A DNA stretch of 64,000 nt from RGIG9041 sp045657265 (GTDB lineage: Bacteria; Bacillota; Clostridia; Oscillospirales; QAKW01): positions 1 through 64,000 of the forward strand of contig JAZOSU010000015.1 of NCBI GenBank assembly GCA_045657265.1. Reading direction: 5' to 3'. The notes under the pieces are model-generated. The model worked only from the letters and a program-made list of their open reading frames with translations. It was not told where the DNA came from and searched no databases. Made by a program: the position numbers and the translations under genes. How positions within the stretch are numbered: the stretch's first letter is position 1; every line of letters begins with the position of its first letter. Shown here piece by piece: positions 17,884 through 26,220 of the stretch.

Positions 17884-18548
17884 TGTCTCTTGTATATCCT
17901 CAGCGCTGTATTTTTTGCGGAAACGTCGTTAAAGATAAAATTATAATTTGTAATGACTGCATTGGCAGTGTAAAACCTATAGGAGATAATATCTGTTTAA
18001 GCTGTGGAGTTGATAAAGAATATTGTAGTTGTAAAGTGGGTGACTTTGCTTTTTTACGGCATATATCCTATTTTTATTATGAAGGCGCTGTTAAAACACT
18101 TGTTAAAAGGTTTAAATTCCGTAATACGCCTCAGCTTGTGTCAATTATGTCAGATTATATGGCAAACAGAATAAATGACAAGTATAATGACTTTACATTT
18201 GATTTTATAACTTTTGTGCCAAGCAGTTTAATGAAATTTCTGATTAGAGGGTATAATCCCGCGCAGTTACTTGCTCAGAATATATCGAAAAAGCTTGACA
18301 TACCTCTTAAAAACGTTTTAGGTGCAAAGTTCAGACTGCTTCCTCAAAAATATAGTAAACAGAACAGACGAAAAAGTGTAAAAGGGAAGTTTTATGTCAA
18401 AAATATCGATATAAAAGACAAACGCATTTTGCTTATCGACGATATTATGACAAGCGGCTCAACTATGAGCGAGTGTGCCCGTGTTATGAAAAGAGCGGGG
18501 GCTAAAGAAATTTTGTGTTCAACTTTTGCAATTACTTGTAAAAAATAA
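17883..18548 (+). CDS. comFC: ComF-family phosphoribosyltransferase-like protein
   Basis: ComFC-type proteins act in DNA uptake and recombination in competent bacteria and are widely conserved elsewhere. The 221-residue protein has an N-terminal zinc-finger-like set (C9, C12, C23, C26 and further cysteines) and a C-terminal phosphoribosyltransferase-type motif, LLIDDIMTSGSTM, near 183-195. Translational coupling to recD2 suggests a DNA-processing role. Confidence 0.88.
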   Translation: MSLVYPQRCIFCGNVVKDKIIICNDCIGSVKPIGDNICLSCGVDKEYCSCKVGDFAFLRHISYFYYEGAVKTLVKRFKFRNTPQLVSIMSDYMANRINDKYNDFTFDFITFVPSSLMKFLIRGYNPAQLLAQNISKKLDIPLKNVLGAKFRLLPQKYSKQNRRKSVKGKFYVKNIDIKDKRILLIDDIMTSGSTMSECARVMKRAGAKEILCSTFAITCKK

Positions 18549-18577
18549 TTGAATAATAAGTTTATATGTTATATAAT
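18549..18577 (+). promoter_or_regulatory. Promoter for the mreB-type gene
   Basis: TTGAAT at 18549-18554 and TATAAT at 18572-18577 with 17-bp spacing, 33 bp before the start and just after the comF stop. Confidence 0.6.
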
Positions 18578-18609
18578 ACTTTTGATAATGTATTTTAAGG
18601 AGAAAAATA

Positions 18610-19635
18610 ATGATAGGACAAGACGTCGGAATAGATTTAGGTACCGCTACAGTACTTGTGTACGTAAAAGGTAAAGGTATTGTTCTTAAAGAGCCAAGTG
18701 TTGTGGCTATTGACAGAAATTCAAAAAAAGTTCTTGCAGTCGGTGAAGCGGCAAGAAAAATGGTTGGTAGAACACCGGGAAATATAGTTGCTATAAGACC
18801 TCTTCGTGATGGTGTTATTTCGGATTATGAAACAACAGAAAAAATGATAAAGTATTTTCTTTCGCGTGTTGTTAAATCTTCTTTCTTCAAACCACGTGTT
18901 ATAATATGTGTTCCTTCAGGTGTAACTGAAGTTGAAGAAATGGCAGTAGAAGAAGCCGCAAGAAATGCAGGCGCTAAATACGTAGGACTTATCGAAGAAC
19001 CAAAAGCTGCTGCAATCGGCGCAGGTATCAGCATTGAAAAACCGAACGGTAATATTGTTGTTGATATCGGTGGCGGTACTGCAGATATAGCAGTTTTGTC
19101 ACTTGGTGAAGTGGTTATTTCCGATTCAATAAAAATGGGAGGAGATAAATTTGATGATTCTATCGTAAGATATATTAAAAGAGTATATAACGTTCTTATC
19201 GGTGAACGCACGGCGGAAAGTATAAAACAGGAAATTGGTTGCGTTTATAAACAACCTGCTGTTGAAAAAATGCTAATCAAAGGCAGATGCCTTCTTACAG
19301 GTCTTCCTAAATCAATAGAAATTGATTCTAAGGAAATAATGCAGCCACTTCAGGAATGCGCTTTAAGTATTGTAGATACCATTCATACTGTTCTTGAAAA
19401 AACACCACCTGAGCTTGTTGGTGATATATATCAGAACGGTATAGTTATGACAGGAGGCGGCTCTCTCATAAAAGGTTTTGATAAACTGATAGAAAGTAAA
19501 ATCGGTATTACAACCCGCGTGGCTGATGATGCAGTATCCTGTGTTGCAATAGGTACAGGTAAAGCTCTTGATTATATTGACAGACAGGAAAAACTTGATA
19601 CGTCATTCTTTACGAAAACTAAAAAACGTTTCTAA
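18610..19635 (+). CDS. mreB: MreB/Mbl-type actin-like rod-shape protein
   Basis: MreB-family filaments lie under the membrane and direct cell-wall synthesis during elongation. The 341-residue protein has the actin-fold phosphate motifs DLGTATVLVYVKGKG near residue 8 and DIGGGTADIAVLSLG near 157, and the adenosine motif MTGGGSLIKG. mreC and mreD are not adjacent, so this may be an Mbl or MreBH-type paralogue. It has its own promoter and a strong terminator. Confidence 0.9.
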   Translation: MIGQDVGIDLGTATVLVYVKGKGIVLKEPSVVAIDRNSKKVLAVGEAARKMVGRTPGNIVAIRPLRDGVISDYETTEKMIKYFLSRVVKSSFFKPRVIICVPSGVTEVEEMAVEEAARNAGAKYVGLIEEPKAAAIGAGISIEKPNGNIVVDIGGGTADIAVLSLGEVVISDSIKMGGDKFDDSIVRYIKRVYNVLIGERTAESIKQEIGCVYKQPAVEKMLIKGRCLLTGLPKSIEIDSKEIMQPLQECALSIVDTIHTVLEKTPPELVGDIYQNGIVMTGGGSLIKGFDKLIESKIGITTRVADDAVSCVAIGTGKALDYIDRQEKLDTSFFTKTKKRF

Positions 19636-19640
19636 AAATC

Positions 19641-19680
19641 AAAAGTGTAAAGTATCACAATGGATACTTTACACTTTTTT
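19641..19680. terminator. Bidirectional terminator between convergent genes
   Basis: AAAAGTGTAAAGTATC (19641-19656) pairs with GATACTTTACACTTTT (19663-19678). The A-run and T-run make it work both ways. The stop codon of the minus-strand gene (19669-19671) lies inside the right arm. Confidence 0.92.
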
Positions 19681-20487
19681 GTTTGGTATGAAGTTTTCAA
19701 AAATATAAATACTGTATTTATTCAGACAATTATCAAGTTCATTTTGTGAACTGATTGTCCACCCTGCAGAAATTGCACCTAATTTAATGCATATGCGCCT
19801 TGCAAAACTTTTGAAGTATTTGTTTTCGTATGAGATGAAATCAGGTCTGGATAAAAAATTAAGGAGTAAAAGACCGCATATTGCTTCAAGTATATTTATT
19901 TTTTTGTTTCTTGCTAAAAAGTTGGTGGAAAGCTGACCTCTGCAAACTTCCGCTCTGTTTAATTTGTACCATCTTATAGCTAATGGATTAAACGACTGAA
20001 CAATGTACGGAACATCATATTTTTTTAGTATCTCATCGGCTTTTTCACAAAGTGATTTGTAATTTTTTGTGTTGCATTTGAATTCAATAACAAGCATAGT
20101 TTTGTCATTTGCTATTTTCAACAGTTGCTCTAACGTGGGTATTTTTTCGCTTGTTCCGCAGAGAGTATATTCTGAAAGTTCTTCCAAAGTGGTGTCTTCA
20201 ATTATTTTATCAACTTTGCATACTCTTTTTAAGTTGTCGTCGTGAAAAATTACCACCTGACCGTCTTTTGTTAAATGAATGTCAATTTCAATAGCAAATC
20301 CGTGTTTCATTGCGTTTTTAAAAGATAATATTGAATTTTCAGGAATGCCTTGTTCTATGTTGTGAAGTCCGCGGTGTGCAACGTAAAGGTTGTTAATATT
20401 CTGCTTTTGGGGATGTTTTCGAATTGCGGGAGATATAAGAAATAAATATAGGAGAACTATGAAAGCAATAATTATAAAAAACCACAT
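19669..20487 (-). CDS. Glycerophosphodiester phosphodiesterase, membrane-anchored
   Basis: GDPD-family enzymes hydrolyse glycerophosphodiesters to glycerol 3-phosphate and an alcohol. The 272-residue protein has an N-terminal hydrophobic anchor (about 1-20) followed by the active-site elements AHRG, PENSILSF, EIDIHLTKDGQVVIFHD and VIEFK. CGGAGGACTG precedes the start, two bases after the MFS gene stop. It is the last gene of the GT2-PAP2-MFS-GDPD cluster, consistent with phospholipid or teichoic-acid turnover at the membrane. Confidence 0.87.
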   Translation of the reverse strand: MWFFIIIAFIVLLYLFLISPAIRKHPQKQNINNLYVAHRGLHNIEQGIPENSILSFKNAMKHGFAIEIDIHLTKDGQVVIFHDDNLKRVCKVDKIIEDTTLEELSEYTLCGTSEKIPTLEQLLKIANDKTMLVIEFKCNTKNYKSLCEKADEILKKYDVPYIVQSFNPLAIRWYKLNRAEVCRGQLSTNFLARNKKINILEAICGLLLLNFLSRPDFISYENKYFKSFARRICIKLGAISAGWTISSQNELDNCLNKYSIYIFENFIPNKKV

Positions 20488-20489
20488 AA

Positions 20490-21797
20490 TCAGTCCTCCG
20501 TATCAAAACTTTCAAGAATACTTTTTTTAGATGCGGGTTTGACGTCTCCGTGCTTTACAAAACACATTGTAACAAATGAAAATACGGTAAATAGTACGGC
20601 ATATGGGAATAATACAGAATAACCAAAACCTAAATTGTCAATGAGATATCCTGAAAGCAGTGGCGTGAGAATCTGCGCCGCCATTGAAAAAGCATAATAA
20701 TAACCTGTGTATTTACCTATATCGGAATTACCGCTCATTTCCACAACCATAGGGAATGAGTTAACGTTAATTGCTGCCCAGCCTATGCCTACAACACCGA
20801 ATATAACGTACATAATAGCAGATGGCTTTGTTATGAAACAAGCAATAGCATAGCATATCGCCATAAGTGTTATACCAAAAAGAATAGTTTTTTTGCGTCC
20901 AAGTAATGATGAAAGAAAACCAAGGGGGACGAAAGCTATTATTGCAACAATGGTTGCGGCTAAAAGATAACTTGATGAAGCGCTCAGATCAACGTTCCAT
21001 ATGCTTACGCAATATCGTGAAAAAGCTGTTGTTACTGCGTTGTATGACATAAACCATAAAAACACCGATATCAAAAGAAGAATAAGACTTGTAAAAACAG
21101 GTTTTGGCATTTTTTTGCCTTTGTTTGCAGTTTCAGACTCGTCATCTGCAACCAAATGTCTTGTTTCTTTTAGTATTTTGTTTTCGTTGGTAAATATCAG
21201 CATAACTGCTACTGTCAGTAGCATAAAAGCAGATACGACAACGAAAATAGGAGTAAAGGACTGATTTGCAGAATAAACAGATTCTCCTGCAGCATTTTTT
21301 TCACTTTTGAGTAAAAACATCATTGAGATAGTAGAAAAAATACCGCCGATGTATCCCACTAAGTTTATTATGGCATTTCCTTTTGAACGAAGAGGTTTTG
21401 GAGTAACATCAGGCATATAAGCGACAGTGGGAGATCGGTAAATGCTCATAATAAATAAAAGAGCAAAAAGTGTGACAAAGAATCCGTAAAAATTAATTTT
21501 GCTCACCGTTATTGAAAGTATGTTAACTGCAATAACAGCAGCTATTGTGCCGAATAAAATATATGGAGTTCTTTTTCCGAGCTTTGTATTTGTTTTGTCA
21601 GAAAGTTTGCCGAAAAGAGGGAGCATAAATATAGCCAGTATATTGTCGATGGCCATAATTGCATTTGCGGAAAAGGTATTTATCTTAAATACGTATTCTA
21701 ATAAATACGGTATTACCTGATCGTAAAATTGCCAAAAAGATAGTATTGATGCAAATGCAAGTCCAATTAATATAGTTCTTTTGTAATTAAGTTTCAT
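20490..21797 (-). CDS. Major facilitator superfamily transporter
   Basis: This 435-residue protein has about 12 hydrophobic segments and the MFS-like loop GKLSDKTNTKLGKRTPYIL between segments 2 and 3. The segment YRSPTVAYMPDVTP resembles sugar:cation symporters of the SLC45/GPH type. The substrate cannot be read from the sequence. The ribosome site is weak (AGAAAGAG). A terminator lies between this gene and the upstream PAP2-type gene, so expression may depend on read-through. Confidence 0.8.
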   Translation of the reverse strand: MKLNYKRTILIGLAFASILSFWQFYDQVIPYLLEYVFKINTFSANAIMAIDNILAIFMLPLFGKLSDKTNTKLGKRTPYILFGTIAAVIAVNILSITVSKINFYGFFVTLFALLFIMSIYRSPTVAYMPDVTPKPLRSKGNAIINLVGYIGGIFSTISMMFLLKSEKNAAGESVYSANQSFTPIFVVVSAFMLLTVAVMLIFTNENKILKETRHLVADDESETANKGKKMPKPVFTSLILLLISVFLWFMSYNAVTTAFSRYCVSIWNVDLSASSSYLLAATIVAIIAFVPLGFLSSLLGRKKTILFGITLMAICYAIACFITKPSAIMYVIFGVVGIGWAAINVNSFPMVVEMSGNSDIGKYTGYYYAFSMAAQILTPLLSGYLIDNLGFGYSVLFPYAVLFTVFSFVTMCFVKHGDVKPASKKSILESFDTED

Positions 21798-21833
21798 AGG
21801 TTTTCTCTTTCTTGTTTTTTAGTTATTATTAGC

Positions 21834-21861
21834 AAAAAAAGCGGTATTAAACCGCTTTTTT
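21834..21861 (-). terminator. Terminator at the end of the PAP2-type gene
   Basis: AAAAAAAGCGGT (21834-21845) and ACCGCTTTTTT (21851-21861) form a compact hairpin with a T-run on the minus strand. The stop codon of the minus-strand gene (21847-21849) lies in the loop. It may attenuate the downstream MFS and GDPD genes. Confidence 0.8.
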
Positions 21862-22506
21862 AATAAAGTTCAATTTAGTTTTGTAAGAGAGAAAATAAAG
21901 CGGAATCGAAAGAAGTATTGCACCGTAAACATCTACAATAGAGTGCTGTTTTACAAACACGGTTGAAAGCACAATGAGAACCATTAATATAAACGATACA
22001 ATAACTACAGGCTTTCTGTATTTGCCTAAAAATTTTGATTTTGCAAGGGCAATGTGCATTCCTATTGAATTCAGACAGTGAATACTGGGAAAGACATTGA
22101 AAGGAGTGTCTCCGTTTTGCAGAAAGCGTATAGCATCAATAAGTATGTTATTTCTTCCGAGATTTTCGTAATCTATGCGGAGCTGTTGTCCGTTTGGAAA
22201 TACAGTGTATATAATCAGACAAACAGTCATTCCTGTATAAAGGAAAATGCACATACGAACAAACTCTTCTCTGGATACTAAAAGTAAAAATGCGTATCCT
22301 GCTGCTATGTATGCAAACCATATGAAATACGGTATTACAAATAATTCACAAAATGGAATAAGATCATCAAGTTTGCTATACATCATAGTTACGTGCTCTC
22401 TTTGAGGTGTAAACTCATTGAGAAACATAAAATATGGCATATAAAGAGCAAAATACAAAAGAAGTATTCCGTGTTTGTATTTTTTAATAAATTGTTTAAG
22501 TGTCAT
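21847..22506 (-). CDS. PAP2-superfamily membrane phosphatase
   Basis: PAP2-type enzymes dephosphorylate lipid phosphates or transfer phospho-headgroups at the membrane. The 219-residue protein has about six hydrophobic segments, with motif FPSIHCLNSIG near 141 and STVFVKQHSIVDVYGA near 182, matching the conserved PSxH and H-x3-D elements. The short N-terminal catalytic motif is not obvious, so it fits the inositol-phosphorylceramide-synthase-like branch. It starts two bases after the glycosyltransferase stop. Confidence 0.8.
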   Translation of the reverse strand: MTLKQFIKKYKHGILLLYFALYMPYFMFLNEFTPQREHVTMMYSKLDDLIPFCELFVIPYFIWFAYIAAGYAFLLLVSREEFVRMCIFLYTGMTVCLIIYTVFPNGQQLRIDYENLGRNNILIDAIRFLQNGDTPFNVFPSIHCLNSIGMHIALAKSKFLGKYRKPVVIVSFILMVLIVLSTVFVKQHSIVDVYGAILLSIPLYFLSYKTKLNFIKKAV

Positions 22507-22508
22507 GC

Positions 22509-23531
22509 TTAGTTGAATTTGTAAACCTTTCTTGCTATGCGATATATGAATCTTGCAAACGCTTTTCCGCCTTTGCCGGGTAATGCCATAAAGAAGGCTT
22601 TTGAAAAATATCTGATTCTTTTGTAAAGCACATAATCTGTAGTTTTAAGCTTGTTCCAGAATTCTTTGGATTTTTCATCAAGCTCTGCTCTTCCGTCCAT
22701 AGCAAAAAGTGTGGCAGTTATGGTGTACATAATTGATAGATAATAAGCCATATATTTTGCAAGTTTAGGAGAAAGTGATTTGATTTTATTAAGATTGTGA
22801 GATTCAAGCAATAAATTGGTGACGTAAATCTGCTGATCTATTCTTTTCACCATAACGTTTCCGTTAACAGACTGGTCAGGACGACCTGTGTAATATCTGT
22901 AAAAATCAGTATCTAAATAATAAAGATTTTTTGTGAGCGGGAGAGGTATATATAAAACAAGATTATCTACGTAGAAAGTATGTTTCGGAAGCTCAACACC
23001 GCTTTTTCTTAAAATTTCGGTTCTGTATGTAACAGAATGCATAATTATGTATCTTACAGGGTCAATTCGTTTCATTTCGTCCCAAGAAAAAATTCTGTTT
23101 TCGGGGAATAAACCTCTGTAATGAATTATATTTTGTTTTCCGTCTTCGATATGTTCATATACGTAATTTGATATAAGAAGATCAATGGGTGTACCTGCAT
23201 CTAAATTATGCTTTAATACGTTGATAATTGATTTTAAAGACTTTTCATCAACCCAGTCATCTGAATCAACAACTTTAAAGTATTCGGATGTTGCGGCGGC
23301 AAGACCAGCATTAACTCCGGCACCGTGTCCGCCGTTTTCCTGATGAATTGCTTTTACAGTATCAGGGTATTCTTTTGCATATCTGTCAGCAATTTCTCCT
23401 GTTTTATCTTTTGAACCGTCGTTGACGATTATTATTTCAACGTCGTCTTTGGCAGAAAGCAGAGAGTTTATGCATTTTTCCATATATTTTTGTGAGTTGT
23501 AACAAGGTACAACAAATGATATAAGTTTCAT
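22509..23531 (-). CDS. Family 2 glycosyltransferase
   Basis: GT2 enzymes transfer sugars from nucleotide or lipid-linked donors. The 340-residue protein has the N-terminal SFVVPCYNSQKYMEKCINSLL, IIIVNDGSKDKT and the DxD-like VVDSDDWVD, followed by about 230 residues without transmembrane segments. A cytoplasmic enzyme making a surface glycan or glycolipid is likely. It is first in the minus-strand cassette and has its own promoter at 23576-23604. Donor and acceptor are unknown. Confidence 0.88.
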   Translation of the reverse strand: MKLISFVVPCYNSQKYMEKCINSLLSAKDDVEIIIVNDGSKDKTGEIADRYAKEYPDTVKAIHQENGGHGAGVNAGLAAATSEYFKVVDSDDWVDEKSLKSIINVLKHNLDAGTPIDLLISNYVYEHIEDGKQNIIHYRGLFPENRIFSWDEMKRIDPVRYIIMHSVTYRTEILRKSGVELPKHTFYVDNLVLYIPLPLTKNLYYLDTDFYRYYTGRPDQSVNGNVMVKRIDQQIYVTNLLLESHNLNKIKSLSPKLAKYMAYYLSIMYTITATLFAMDGRAELDEKSKEFWNKLKTTDYVLYKRIRYFSKAFFMALPGKGGKAFARFIYRIARKVYKFN

Positions 23532-23575
23532 TTTCAGACTCCAAAACGTCTATGATTTTATTTTTTAGCGAAAAT

Positions 23576-23604
23576 ATTGTAACACAAAATATATCAAAAA
23601 TCAA
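23576..23604 (-). promoter_or_regulatory. Promoter for the GT2-PAP2-MFS-GDPD cassette
   Basis: On the minus strand TTGATT (23604-23599) and TACAAT (23581-23576) are separated by 17 bp, about 45 bp before the glycosyltransferase start. Confidence 0.6.
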
Positions 23605-23610
23605 TAAATA

Positions 23611-24681
23611 TTAAATTTCATTAATAAACTCTTTCAAATAATTATCTGTTTTTGAAAAATCAATGGCATCTATATAATATTTTTCCAAATCGTCGTGTTT
23701 TTGCTTTATTGTTTTAAGTTCGTCATAAACAGATAACAGTAGTTCCTTGGAGAGCTTCTTATTAAAATTCAGTTTGTTTTTGTTTTCTGCATATACATGT
23801 TTATTTAGGATACTTTTTGTTGTTATTTTTTTTGATATTTTATTTTCGTCTACGTCGGGCGAAAAAAGGTGTCCTGTTGTAATGAGACCAAGCTTTAAAT
23901 CGGGTATGATTATTTGTTCCAATCTGGATTCGGGTAATAAGGGAGAATGTATACGAATAGTGTCATAACCCATTTTGGTAAAAATATTTGCAGCTTTTAA
24001 AAGTATTATGTTAGCAATTCCAGGATTATCTTCAATTAATACTATATTTTCACATAGTTTATCTGTGGTTTCTGATATTGTGTATATTCCGTCTTTAGTA
24101 AATGCAGATAACATTCTGTTGTGAATTTTAGCCGATGAATTTTTTGGTAATAATGCATTTTGTTTTATGATTTTTTTGATTATACAATTTACTTTTTCTA
24201 AGTCAATATACGGTTCAAAAAGAAAATATTTCTGAACTTCAATACCGCCGATGATTTTAAGCAGTGAGTACACGTAACGGTATTTTAAAGATATTTCGTC
24301 AGAAATTGATTTAATGTCGTCAAATTTTTCTGAGAGTTTTTCTGTGTTCCAGAATTTACTCAGATCAATGATATTGTCATATGCACCGGGATACTTCATA
24401 TCAAATGCATGGGGTGACGTTGCGTCAATAATAACAATTCCTTTTTCAAATATTTTTATTCCGTCAAGACTGTCTTTATCACTTGAACAACGTATTCTTT
24501 CTACAGTGAAACCTTTTTTATCGAATATATCTGATATTTTTTTCATGAATGTACTTTTTCCGCAGCCGGGACCGCCTTTTATCAGATAAGCTTTTTTTAC
24601 ATCTTCAGAATATAGTAATTCATTGAAATATGAGAAAAAACCTTTCGCTGTATTTGCTGCAGTAAATGTATCGTAAACCAT
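23611..24681 (-). CDS. PRK06851-type P-loop ATPase
   Basis: This 356-residue protein has Walker A GGPGCGKST at 36-44 and the conserved stretches RCSSDKDSLDGI, DATSPHAFDMKYPGA and RMLSAFTKDGI. These fit the uncharacterised PRK06851 ATPase family of Firmicutes, at about the expected length. The N-terminal NTAKGFFSYFNELL is also typical. Its function is not established. It starts after AGAGGTGAT and is divergent from sigG, with 98 bp between the starts, so a shared sporulation role is possible but unproven. Confidence 0.75.
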   Translation of the reverse strand: MVYDTFTAANTAKGFFSYFNELLYSEDVKKAYLIKGGPGCGKSTFMKKISDIFDKKGFTVERIRCSSDKDSLDGIKIFEKGIVIIDATSPHAFDMKYPGAYDNIIDLSKFWNTEKLSEKFDDIKSISDEISLKYRYVYSLLKIIGGIEVQKYFLFEPYIDLEKVNCIIKKIIKQNALLPKNSSAKIHNRMLSAFTKDGIYTISETTDKLCENIVLIEDNPGIANIILLKAANIFTKMGYDTIRIHSPLLPESRLEQIIIPDLKLGLITTGHLFSPDVDENKISKKITTKSILNKHVYAENKNKLNFNKKLSKELLLSVYDELKTIKQKHDDLEKYYIDAIDFSKTDNYLKEFINEI

Positions 24682-24779
24682 AAAATCACCTCTGTTTTCA
24701 TAATATAGCGAAAATTTGCTCGGTGATACAGTTAATTTGAAATAGACCTGTCAATACTAATAGTATGGAGGTAATTTCA

Positions 24780-25553
24780 GTGGTAAATAAAAACAAGGTA
24801 GTAATTAGCGGGATAGATACATCTAAGCTTCCCGTGCTTAGCAACGAGAGAAAAAACGAACTACTTTTAAAAATAAAAGAGGGTGATAAAGAGGCAAAAG
24901 ATGAATTTATAAAAGGTAATCTGCGACTGGTATTGTCAATAGTTCAGAGATTTGCAGGCAGAGGAGAGAGCATGGATGATCTTTTTCAGGTGGGATGTAT
25001 CGGTCTGATAAAGAGCGCTGAAAATTTTGATGTCACCCTCGGTTTGCAATTTTCTACTTATGGGGTGCCTATGATTTTAGGAGAGATAAGGAGATATCTA
25101 AGGGACAATAATATGGTAAGAGTATCAAGAGCAATGAGAGATGTTGCTTATAAGGCTCTTGCGGTAAGAGAACGTCTTATGTCTCAAAATTCAAAAGAAC
25201 CCACGGCGGAAGAAATTGCAAAAGAACTTGAAGTGAAAAAAGAAGATGTTATTATGGCGTTGGAATCAATAGTAGACCCTGTTTCATTGTTTGAACCTGT
25301 TTATTCTGAGGGGTCTGATGCGATCTATGTAATGGATCAGGTAAGTGACGGAAGCAGTGACGGCAACTGGCTTGATGAAATAGTAATTAAAGAAGCTATA
25401 GCATCTTTACCCGAGCGGGAAAAAGAAATAATTTCCCGTAGATTTTTAGAGGGTAAGACGCAGATTGAAGTTGCCAAAGAAATAGGTATTTCACAAGCTC
25501 AGGTAAGTAGACTTGAAAAAGGTGCTCTTAGCAGAATAAAAAGTCAGCTTTAA
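24780..25553 (+). CDS. sigG: Sporulation sigma factor sigma-G
   Basis: Sigma-G directs late gene expression in the forespore. The 257-residue protein has the N-terminal NKNKVVISGIDTSKLPVL, typical of sigma-G rather than sigma-F, region 2 (LVLSIVQRF, DDLFQVGCIGL, FSTYGVPMILGEIRRYLRD) and region 4 (REKEIISRRF, KTQIEVAKEIGISQAQVSR). I chose GTG 24780 because GGAGG at 24767-24771 precedes it. The ATG at 24765 begins inside that ribosome site and would add five residues. spoIIGA and sigE are not adjacent. Confidence 0.94.
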   Translation: MVNKNKVVISGIDTSKLPVLSNERKNELLLKIKEGDKEAKDEFIKGNLRLVLSIVQRFAGRGESMDDLFQVGCIGLIKSAENFDVTLGLQFSTYGVPMILGEIRRYLRDNNMVRVSRAMRDVAYKALAVRERLMSQNSKEPTAEEIAKELEVKKEDVIMALESIVDPVSLFEPVYSEGSDAIYVMDQVSDGSSDGNWLDEIVIKEAIASLPEREKEIISRRFLEGKTQIEVAKEIGISQAQVSRLEKGALSRIKSQL

Positions 25554-25560
25554 CAAAATT

Positions 25561-25607
25561 AAGCACACCTGAATAGGATAGTTATATAAACTGTTTGGGT
25601 GTGTTTT
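25561..25607 (+). terminator. Hairpin after sigG that reaches the next start codon
   Basis: A 16-bp stem with several G-T wobbles joins 25561-25576 to 25591-25606, around CACACC/GGTGTG. The right arm ends one base before the ATG at 25608 and contains the only G-rich tract that could serve as its ribosome site. The T-run is only four bases, so termination may be weak. Confidence 0.55.
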
Positions 25608-26186
25608 ATGCGGCTTAAAGTGATTGATGAAAATAAAGTAAAAATCCTTATTGAAAACAAAGATTTTGATGAATATTCAGTTCCCGAAGACGTATGCGAC
25701 TATGAAAAGAGCGCTGTCAGGGAATTTATACTGAAACTTCTGAATGAAATATATATTCAGACAGGAATAGATTTCTTTAACAGTAAAGTGTTTTTGGAAA
25801 TAATACCTGGAACGTCAGATGCTTTTTATATTGTCATATCTCGTATAAGTAGTGAAAATCAACCATTTCAGTTAACCTCGGTAAAGGCAGACGAAGACAT
25901 GTATTTGTTTGAACTGTACCATCCTGAAAATATATTTGATGTTTCAAATCTCATTAATAAACAAAATACACTAAAGGTAGGAAACAGTAAAATGTACAGA
26001 TATAAGAATAAATACTATATTGCTGTGTATTTCCCACCTGAAACTGTTTCAGACGCTAAGTTTTATGATCTTATTAAAAAAATAACCGAGTATTCAAAAA
26101 AATGCAGATGGAATATTTTAAACGAGCCTATTCTTGATGAATGGGGAGAGATGATTTCAGATAACATATTTCAAAGTATAAAATAG
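25608..26186 (+). CDS. MecA-like adaptor protein
   Basis: MecA proteins deliver substrates to the ClpCP protease. This 192-residue protein begins MRLKVIDENKVKILIENKDFDEYSVPEDV, split by the family's N-terminal pattern, has an acidic charge bias and ends with a C-terminal domain (FYDLIKKITEYSKK, LDEWGEMI). Similarity is moderate and the family call is by pattern. ATG 25608 is preferred to a GTG three codons upstream inside the hairpin. No clear GGAGG is present. Context after sigG suggests a sporulation link. Confidence 0.65.
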   Translation: MRLKVIDENKVKILIENKDFDEYSVPEDVCDYEKSAVREFILKLLNEIYIQTGIDFFNSKVFLEIIPGTSDAFYIVISRISSENQPFQLTSVKADEDMYLFELYHPENIFDVSNLINKQNTLKVGNSKMYRYKNKYYIAVYFPPETVSDAKFYDLIKKITEYSKKCRWNILNEPILDEWGEMISDNIFQSIK

Positions 26187-26187
26187 A

Positions 26188-26214
26188 AAGCTCACAGCAA
26201 TACGCTGTGAGCTT
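26188..26214. terminator. Bidirectional terminator between mecA-like gene and eno
   Basis: AAGCTCACAGC (26188-26198) pairs perfectly with GCTGTGAGCTT (26204-26214) over five bases, with T-rich and A-rich flanks. It serves the two convergent genes. Confidence 0.85.
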
Positions 26215-26220
26215 ATTTCT

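Noticed and set aside
24681..24765. A sigma-F or sigma-G promoter in the sigG upstream gap
   Set aside because: AATACTA and GTATC-like boxes are seen, but no pair has the proper spacing for either sigma factor.
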